Shown here in pieces: positions 58,595 through 64,000 of a stretch of DNA of 64,000 bases; position 1 is the first letter of the stretch; the number at the start of each line of letters is the position of its first letter. This stretch comes from an uncultured Celeribacter sp. (lineage in GTDB: Bacteria; Pseudomonadota; Alphaproteobacteria; Rhodobacterales; Rhodobacteraceae): the NCBI RefSeq assembly GCF_963676475.1, contig NZ_OY781107.1, positions 744,001 to 808,000 on the forward strand. The letters run 5' to 3'. The notes under the pieces were generated by a model. The model was not told where the DNA came from, did no database searches, and saw only the letters and a list, made by a program, of their open reading frames with translations. The position numbers and the translations under genes were made by a program.

Positions 58595-59647
58595 ATGAAA
58601 GCAGCACGCTGGCATGGCGTCAAAGATATCCGCGTCGAAGACATCTCCGAACCCTCCCCTGCGGCGGGCGAGGTCAAGATCAAGGTGGCCTGGACCGGAA
58701 TTTGCGGCAGCGACCTGCACGAATATCTCGCCGGGCCGATTTTCGTGCCCGTGGACGAAGAGCACCCACTCAGCCATGACAAGGCGCCGATCACCATGGG
58801 CCACGAATATTGTGGAGAAATCACCGAATTGGGCGCGGGTGTGACCGGGCTTGCCATTGGCGACCGGGTTGCCATCGAACCGATCTTTGCATGCGGCACC
58901 TGCCCCGCCTGTCATGAGGGCAAATACAATCTCTGTGAGAGCCTCGGCTTTGTCGGCCTTTCGGGCGGGCACGGCGGTTTTGCCGCGTTCTCGGTCGTGC
59001 CCGCGGGCATGGTGCACAAAATGCCGGACGCCCTGTCGATGGAGCAAGGCGCGCTGGTGGAACCAGCGGCCGTCGCACTCCATGCGGTGCGGATGTCCAA
59101 GATCAAGGCGGGCGACACGGCCGCGGTCTTTGGGGCCGGGCCGATCGGCCTCTTGGTCGTCGAGGCGCTGCGTGTCGCCGGTGCGGCCCAGATTCATGTG
59201 GTCGAACCCTCGTCCGAGCGTCGCGAAAAGGCGCTGGAACTGGGCGCGACCAGCGCCATCGACCCGATGTCGACCGATCCGGTGGAGACGATCCGCACGG
59301 CCACCGGCGGCGTCAACGTCGCCTTCGAAGTGACCGGGGTGCCGCGCGTTCTGCCGCAATGCATCGACAGCACCCGGCACGAAGGTCAAACGCTGATCGT
59401 GTCGATCTGGGAGGGCGACGCCGCGTTCCAACCCAACACCGCCGTGCTGAAGGAACGCCAGCTTCTGGGCACCATCGCCTATCGCAACATCTATCCGGCA
59501 GTGATGGAGCTTATGACCCAGGGCTATTTCAGCGCCGACAAACTTGTGACCAAACGCATCTCCATCGACGAGATCGTCGATCAGGGGTTCGAAGCCCTCG
59601 TGGCGGAAAAATCTCAGGTGAAAATCCTGGTCAAAGCACCCGAGTGA
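58595..59647 (+). CDS. Zinc-dependent medium-chain alcohol dehydrogenase ((R,R)-butanediol dehydrogenase-like)
   Basis: 350 aa. Catalytic zinc ligands in GICGSDLHE and MGHEYCGEI, structural zinc cysteines in CGTCPACHEGKYNLC, NAD site AAVFGAGPIGLLVVEALRVA. Closest in style to 2,3-butanediol/sorbitol-type dehydrogenases, which oxidise secondary alcohols to ketones. Directly after the monooxygenase and followed by a terminator. The start at 58595 has the SD AAGGAG. Confidence 0.9.
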   Translation: MKAARWHGVKDIRVEDISEPSPAAGEVKIKVAWTGICGSDLHEYLAGPIFVPVDEEHPLSHDKAPITMGHEYCGEITELGAGVTGLAIGDRVAIEPIFACGTCPACHEGKYNLCESLGFVGLSGGHGGFAAFSVVPAGMVHKMPDALSMEQGALVEPAAVALHAVRMSKIKAGDTAAVFGAGPIGLLVVEALRVAGAAQIHVVEPSSERREKALELGATSAIDPMSTDPVETIRTATGGVNVAFEVTGVPRVLPQCIDSTRHEGQTLIVSIWEGDAAFQPNTAVLKERQLLGTIAYRNIYPAVMELMTQGYFSADKLVTKRISIDEIVDQGFEALVAEKSQVKILVKAPE

Positions 59648-59660
59648 TTTGATGTCGACA

Positions 59661-59697
59661 AGGCGGGCCAGATCATCCGAACGGGCCCGCCTCTTTT
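59661..59697 (+). terminator. Rho-independent terminator after the alcohol dehydrogenase gene
   Basis: AGGCGGGCC, 14-nt loop, GGCCCGCCT followed by CTTTT. Nine-base stem and T-rich tail at the end of the plus-strand operon. Confidence 0.8.
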
Positions 59698-60238
59698 ACC
59701 GAACAAAGTCGTTTATGAAGATTTGCCCTGAGGGCAAAGACGTTCCAAAATGCGATAGAGGTCGGGCGCCCCGACCTCAGGATCGAAAAGATGGTCCAAC
59801 TGACCCTCAACGACATTGAGCGTCTCCTCATAGATCGCCGCCAGAGATCGCCGCCGTGGTGGGAATATTCATGTCCTCGGCAACAGGGCGAAGGCCGCAG
59901 CCTATCGCCAAAGGCTGCGCCGCGCCCGTCAGGAGATCACCCGGTTTCTGGAGAAATCTTGCGGAAATGTGTCGCAAAACGCCGCCTGTCGATGCGAACA
60001 CCGCCTGAGCGCGGCGCAAAAGAGCGGGCGGGTCACGCTTGGCACCCCGGCTTTCGGACTGGCCGCCCCGGCCTCTGATATCCCCGCATTGCGTCGCCGC
60101 GTCAGATCGCTTGAAGAGGGCAGACGGGCCGCCGCGCTGATGCGATCGAACCCTTCTTTTGCGACCGATGTCGGGGAATTGGTCCTTGCGGCCCTGAAAT
60201 AGCGCGCGGGCCTACCTGGTCCGGGCGCGCGCCGAACA
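59698..60238. other. Gene-poor stretch with possible decayed reading frames
   Basis: No full gene is supportable. On the minus strand a short frame ending at 59713 encodes YEETLNVVEGQLDHLFDPEV and then GAPDLYRILERLCPQGKSS, which looks like a genuine protein C terminus but has no start; the frame is broken near 59870. On the plus strand a frame ending at 60202 contains AAYRQRLRRARQEITRFLEK and EEGRRAAALMRSNPSFATDV, also without a clear start. I do not recognise either. They may be remnants of different genes. Confidence 0.4.
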
Positions 60239-60985
60239 TCACGTCTCCGACGACGTCATCCAAAGAGCCTCAAACAACTGCCGCTGCATGGTCGCGAACT
60301 CCACGCTTTCGATGATCATGCCGTAATTTTCCCGCATGGACGAGATCAGGCAGACCTTGTCGTCATAGATCAATGTCGTCATCGACAGCAGAACATTCTC
60401 AGGGGCGAAACGGAGATGGCGCAGATCGCCTGAATCCGACGGCCAGATTGAGGCGACGTCTTTCGTGCGGGACCTGATCACCCGGAGCCAGATGCCCTTT
60501 TCTTTGCGCGCCGCGATGAAATTCTCCATCTCCTGAAGACCGGGAACCTCACGCAGCTCATCCATGGACAAAATACCGAGCAACGTCGGATTTGTCCCCT
60601 TGATGCTCAAGGTATCTTTCAGCGCGATCAAAATCCCCTCGCGGCCTTCGTAATAGCGAATGCGGGGTTTGCCCTTCGCGCGGTTATAGAGTGACCGCAG
60701 CTCCGGCATCACCTCGTTGAGCATCTGTTTGCGGGCCTCGATCCGCTCCAGCAAAACAGAGGGATCTTCGGCGACGACAATGCGCTTGTTGCCACTTTTC
60801 ACGATGGCGACGAGACCCTCCTCCTCCAGCCGAGACAGCGCGTCATAGGCCGTGGTGCGCACCAGCCCTGCGCGCGTGGCCACATCGGAAATCGGGGCCT
60901 CGCCCAATTCGATTGCCGCCACATACAACCGGTAGAGCGTACCGCTGATGCCCAGCTTCGACAATTTGCTTTGAAAATCATACAT
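60239..60985 (-). CDS. TrmB-family transcriptional regulator
   Basis: 248 aa. The N-terminal winged helix (about 5-70: SKLGISGTLYRLYVAAIELG, ISDVATRAGLVRTTAYDALS, RLEEEGLVAIV) is the TrmB type. A coiled segment (about 75-105) and a C-terminal effector domain follow. TrmB proteins are best known from archaea as sugar-responsive regulators, with fewer bacterial members. Divergent from the nitrilase-TRAP operon across a 297-bp AT-rich gap, it is the likely regulator of that operon. Confidence 0.85.
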   Translation of the reverse strand: MYDFQSKLSKLGISGTLYRLYVAAIELGEAPISDVATRAGLVRTTAYDALSRLEEEGLVAIVKSGNKRIVVAEDPSVLLERIEARKQMLNEVMPELRSLYNRAKGKPRIRYYEGREGILIALKDTLSIKGTNPTLLGILSMDELREVPGLQEMENFIAARKEKGIWLRVIRSRTKDVASIWPSDSGDLRHLRFAPENVLLSMTTLIYDDKVCLISSMRENYGMIIESVEFATMQRQLFEALWMTSSET

Positions 60986-61282
60986 CGGACAGCCCTCAAA
61001 CCTCTAAACCCGTAAAATAATGCGACTTCAGAACGCGCACAAGGGAATCTTGCCTGTCGGAATCATTCGACAAACTGAGTCGAACTTTGTGTCGAAAACG
61101 TCCGACAAATTATCGAAATAATGAAAATTAAGATTAATAAATAATCAACAACAAACAATTTTGATCACTTTAACGCCAAAAATAGCTCCAAAAAACGAAT
61201 TTTTGACGCACAATTGACAGTCAGGTGCAAAAATCGCACAAAATAAACGTGTCTAATTTAATCGACTAAATCGAGGTGAGCG
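60986..61282. promoter_or_regulatory. AT-rich divergent regulatory region, TrmB regulator / nitrilase
   Basis: 297 bp, much richer in A and T than its surroundings (notably 61100-61200). Repeated TCGACA/TGTCGA-like half-sites occur around 61055-61110 (TTCGACAAA, TTTGTGTCGAA, TCCGACAAATT) and could be the TrmB operator. A candidate nitrilase promoter is TTGACA at 61214-61219 with CAAAAT at 61239-61244 (19-bp spacing). Confidence 0.5.
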
Positions 61283-62215
61283 ATGACTTTCAAAGCGGCA
61301 GTGATTCAGGCAGGCGCCGTGCCATTCGATATTGAGGCCAGCCTCGCCAAGGCGGAGGTGCTGATTGCCGAGGCCGGTGCGCAGGGCTGTCGCCTCGCCG
61401 TTTTCCCCGAAGCCTATATTTCCGCCTACCCCAAGGAACAGAGCTATGAGATCTCCGTCGGGGTGCGCACGGACGCAGGTCGCGAAGAATTCCGGCGCTA
61501 CGTCGACAGCGCCATTGAAATCCCCGGCGCCGAGACGGAGCGTCTGGGACAGGCGGCCGCCGCCGCCGGGCTTTACCTCGTGATGGGCGTCATCGAACGT
61601 GAGGCGGGCACGCTCTATTGCACCGTCGTCTTCTTTGGTCCCGACGGAACGCTTTTGGGCAAACATCGCAAGCTGATGCCAACCGGTGCGGAACGTCTGG
61701 TCTGGGGCTTTGGCGATGGCTCGACAATGCCCACCTTCGACACCGACATTGGCAACCTCGGCGCCGTGATCTGCTGGGAAAACTACATGCCGATGATGCG
61801 CATGGCCATGTACGGTCAGGGCATCAACCTCTATTGCGCCCCCACCGCCGACGACCGGGACAGCTGGCAAGCGACCATGAAACACATCGCCCTCGAAGGC
61901 CGCACCTTCGTGTTTTCGAGTTGCCAGGTGTTGTGGGAAAAAGATTTCCCCGAAGACTATGCCTTCACCCGCACCGATCCCGACCGCATCATGATGCGCG
62001 GCGGCAGCGTGATCCTTGATCCCTTGGGCAATGTCCTCGCAGGCCCGCTGTTCGACGAAGAGGGCATTCTGGTCGCCGAGATTGATCTGGACGCGGTGAC
62101 ACGCGGCAAGCTCGATTTCGACGCCGCCGGGCACTACGCCCGCCCGGATGTTTTCGAACTGCGCGTGAACACGACGCCCCGCGCGCCGGTCACCTATACC
62201 AAAGCCGAGGGATAA
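61283..62215 (+). CDS. Nitrilase (carbon-nitrogen hydrolase)
   Basis: 310 aa. Complete catalytic triad of the true nitrilase branch: E43 (FPEAYISAYP), K130 (GKHRKLMPT) and C164 (VICWENYMP). CWENYMP is characteristic of nitrilases rather than amidases. It converts a nitrile to a carboxylic acid and ammonia. SD GAGGTGAG before 61283. Followed after 9 bp by a TRAP transporter, which suggests uptake of the nitrile or handling of the acid product. Confidence 0.92.
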   Translation: MTFKAAVIQAGAVPFDIEASLAKAEVLIAEAGAQGCRLAVFPEAYISAYPKEQSYEISVGVRTDAGREEFRRYVDSAIEIPGAETERLGQAAAAAGLYLVMGVIEREAGTLYCTVVFFGPDGTLLGKHRKLMPTGAERLVWGFGDGSTMPTFDTDIGNLGAVICWENYMPMMRMAMYGQGINLYCAPTADDRDSWQATMKHIALEGRTFVFSSCQVLWEKDFPEDYAFTRTDPDRIMMRGGSVILDPLGNVLAGPLFDEEGILVAEIDLDAVTRGKLDFDAAGHYARPDVFELRVNTTPRAPVTYTKAEG

Positions 62216-62224
62216 GGAGAAACG

Positions 62225-62752
62225 ATGCAACGCCTGTCCGACGTTTTCACCCAATTGCTCAACCTGCTCTCCGGGCTCGCCTTTGCCGCCGCCCTTGTGA
62301 TCAACGCCGCCAATGTTGCAGGGCGATACCTGTTTCACAGCCCGATCTTCTGGGCCGAAGAGGTCACGACCCTGCTCATCATCTGGTCGGTGTGCCTGAT
62401 GTCCTATCGCTTGACCCTGCAGGGGGAAAACCTCTCCGCCGAAATTCTCAAACCTATATTGCCGCGTGCCGCATTGCGCTGGGTCGCCTTTGTCCTCGCC
62501 GCCGCAGGCGCTATCCTCTGCGGCTATTTCGCCTATAACGCCTATCTCGTTGTCGAGCTGGTCGCCCGGTTCTCTCAGGTGACCAATGTGGCAGAAATCC
62601 CCAAGCAATACGTCAATGGCTCAATCTTCGCGGCCTTTGTGCTGGCCTGCCTCGGCGGCATCGTGCGCAGCCTTTCTCTGCTCGTTTCAGATCAACTCCT
62701 CACCGCATCCGAGCCCGTCGAAGTTCAAGATGCACTGGCAGGTTCCAAATGA
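62225..62752 (+). CDS. TRAP transporter small permease (DctQ family)
   Basis: 175 aa with four membrane segments. The DctQ pattern is seen in NVAGRYLFHSPIFWAEEVTT followed by LLIIWSVCLMSYRL. Coupled by ATGA overlap to the large permease gene. It works with a periplasmic DctP protein, not seen in this window. Confidence 0.88.
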   Translation: MQRLSDVFTQLLNLLSGLAFAAALVINAANVAGRYLFHSPIFWAEEVTTLLIIWSVCLMSYRLTLQGENLSAEILKPILPRAALRWVAFVLAAAGAILCGYFAYNAYLVVELVARFSQVTNVAEIPKQYVNGSIFAAFVLACLGGIVRSLSLLVSDQLLTASEPVEVQDALAGSK

Positions 62753-64000
62753 CACTCATCGCTATTCTCGCCGGCTTGCCGCTCCTGCTGTTGATCATCG
62801 GTCTGCCGATCTATCTCGTCCTGCTCACCACTGCGAGCGTCGCCATCCTCACCCAGATGAGCGTCCCCGCCACCATGGTGCCGCAGATCATGTTCGGCGG
62901 CCTCGACAAATTCGCCCTGCTCTCCGTTCCGTTCTTCATCTTCGCGGGTGAGATCATGTCGCGCGGCGGCGTGTCGCGGCGCATCGTCAATTGCATTCTG
63001 ATGCTCTGCGGCGGGTTGAAATCCGCCCGCCCGATGACCGCCATCGGCGCCAGCGAATTTTTCGGCGCGGTCTCCGGCTCAAGCCCCGCCACCGTCGCCG
63101 CCATCGGCCGGTTGATGTACCCAAGCCTGCGCGAGGGCGGCTACAGCGAAAAGTTTTCGCTTGGCCTCATCACCTCCGCTGGCGGCATCGCAAGCGTCAT
63201 GCCGCCCAGCATCCTGATGATCCTTTATGCGGCCTCCTCCGAGCAATCCGTCACCGCGCTCTTTGCCGCCGGGATTCTGCCCGCCCTGCTGCTCGGCCTC
63301 GTCATTGTCGGATACATCCTCTGGGTGTCGCGCAAAATGAAACCCTCGGGCACCAACACGGCGCAGAAAGGCGAGGCCCTGTCGCTCTTTCTCTCGGCCC
63401 TGCCCGCACTCGGCACACCTGTCGTCATCCTCGGCGGCATCTACTCCGGCATCTTTTCCCCGACGGAATCGGCGGGCGTGGCGGGCGTCTACGGCGTTCT
63501 GGTCGCGCGGTTTTTCTACCGTGAAATCACTTGGCGCGAGATTTGGAGCGTTGTGCTCAGCTCCGCCCATTTGACCGCGCAAATCCTGCTCGTCGTCGCC
63601 GCCTCCGGGGTGTTTTCCTGGGTCCTCACCACCAGCGGCGTGCCGCAGACCCTCGTCAATTTCGTCGAAGCCGCTTCGAGCGAGCCTTGGGTGGTCCTGC
63701 TGACCATCAACATCTTCCTGCTGATCGTCGGCTGTTTGATGGACCCGGTCTCCGCGATCGTTCTTTTGACGCCGATGCTGGTGCCTGTGGTCACCCATCT
63801 CGACGTAAACCTTGTCCACTTCGGCGTCATCATGGCCGTGAACCTGAGCATCGGCATGTTCACACCGCCCTTCGGTCTGAACATCTTCACCTCCAATGCC
63901 CTGTTCGGCGCCCCGATTTCGCGCATCAGCGCGGGCCTCGTGCCCTTCATCATCCTGCAAACGCTGGCGCTCCTTCTGATCACCTATGTGCCCGCGATCT
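62749..64000 (+). CDS. TRAP transporter large permease (DctM family), partial
   Basis: 417 codons are visible and the frame is still open at the window end; DctM proteins are about 425-430 aa, so nearly all is present. Motifs: ALLSVPFFIFAGEIMSRGG, EFFGAVSGSSPATVAAIG, GLITSAGGIASVMPPSI, FSPTESAGVAGVYG and NLSIGMFTPPFGLNIF. It forms the sodium-driven channel of the TRAP importer. The DctP binding protein may lie beyond the right edge. Confidence 0.92.
   Translation, partial: MTLIAILAGLPLLLLIIGLPIYLVLLTTASVAILTQMSVPATMVPQIMFGGLDKFALLSVPFFIFAGEIMSRGGVSRRIVNCILMLCGGLKSARPMTAIGASEFFGAVSGSSPATVAAIGRLMYPSLREGGYSEKFSLGLITSAGGIASVMPPSILMILYAASSEQSVTALFAAGILPALLLGLVIVGYILWVSRKMKPSGTNTAQKGEALSLFLSALPALGTPVVILGGIYSGIFSPTESAGVAGVYGVLVARFFYREITWREIWSVVLSSAHLTAQILLVVAASGVFSWVLTTSGVPQTLVNFVEAASSEPWVVLLTINIFLLIVGCLMDPVSAIVLLTPMLVPVVTHLDVNLVHFGVIMAVNLSIGMFTPPFGLNIFTSNALFGAPISRISAGLVPFIILQTLALLLITYVPAI

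Noticed and set aside
1..64000. tRNA, rRNA, CRISPR arrays, riboswitches
   Set aside because: No cloverleaf-like gene, rRNA segment, regularly spaced repeat array or known riboswitch pattern was recognised on reading both strands.

Overview
The window is GC-rich alphaproteobacterial DNA, most likely from the Rhodobacterales (Roseobacter group). The grounds are the overall protein style, an integrase relic resembling Rhodobacterales recombinases, and a repABC replication module. That module marks the molecule as a large plasmid or chromid. No rRNA, tRNA or CRISPR array was seen. The content is almost entirely catabolic: transporters, CoA-ester chemistry, ketone chemistry and amine chemistry, each block with its own regulator.

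Layout. 1-1226: decayed tyrosine recombinase and IS6-type transposase, plus two identical perfect palindromes that fit the repABC centromere (parS) pattern. 1227-4862: repC, repB and repA on the minus strand. 5147-7806: a two-component system (minus), divergent from a long plus-strand block at 7999-24487. That block holds two paralogous acyl-CoA synthetases, a complete branched-chain-amino-acid-type ABC importer, 3-hydroxyacyl-CoA dehydrogenase, ETF beta and alpha, a long acyl-CoA dehydrogenase, a fused hydroxyacyl-CoA dehydrogenase/enoyl-CoA hydratase, a thiolase and a thioesterase. Together these form an uptake-plus-beta-oxidation cassette for an organic acid.

25048-40528 is the most distinctive part. 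Five genes match the composition of acetophenone carboxylase (Apc1-5: two HyuA-like, one HyuB-like, a small zinc-ribbon subunit and a fifth protein). They are followed by an AcxR-type sigma54 activator on the minus strand, a CobW-type GTPase, an extra RpoN (sigma54) with a divergent RpoN box, a two-subunit 3-oxoacid CoA-transferase and an SCP2-type thiolase. Read as a pathway: ketone + CO2 -> 3-oxoacid -> 3-oxoacyl-CoA -> acetyl-CoA + acyl-CoA, possibly driven by its own sigma factor.

40580-45489: an AraC regulator and a TTQ amine dehydrogenase cluster (heavy chain, MauE, MauD, light chain, two c-type cytochromes). Next come a lone GH8 glucanase (45647-46894) and a nucleotidyltransferase-fold gene with a tandem operator (47005-48106). 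48156-59647: a PAS-LuxR regulator, a second ABC importer, a frameshifted alpha/beta hydrolase, an AcoR-like regulator lacking GAFTGA, an N-terminally extended flavin monooxygenase and a zinc alcohol dehydrogenase. This second block would suit secondary alcohol -> ketone -> ester -> acid + alcohol. 60239-64000: a TrmB-type regulator divergent from a nitrilase and TRAP transporter genes; the large permease runs off the window end.

Strong stem-loops sit in many intra-operon gaps (after both solute-binding genes, between apc2/apc3 and apc3/apc4, and elsewhere). They probably set transcript stability or relative expression.
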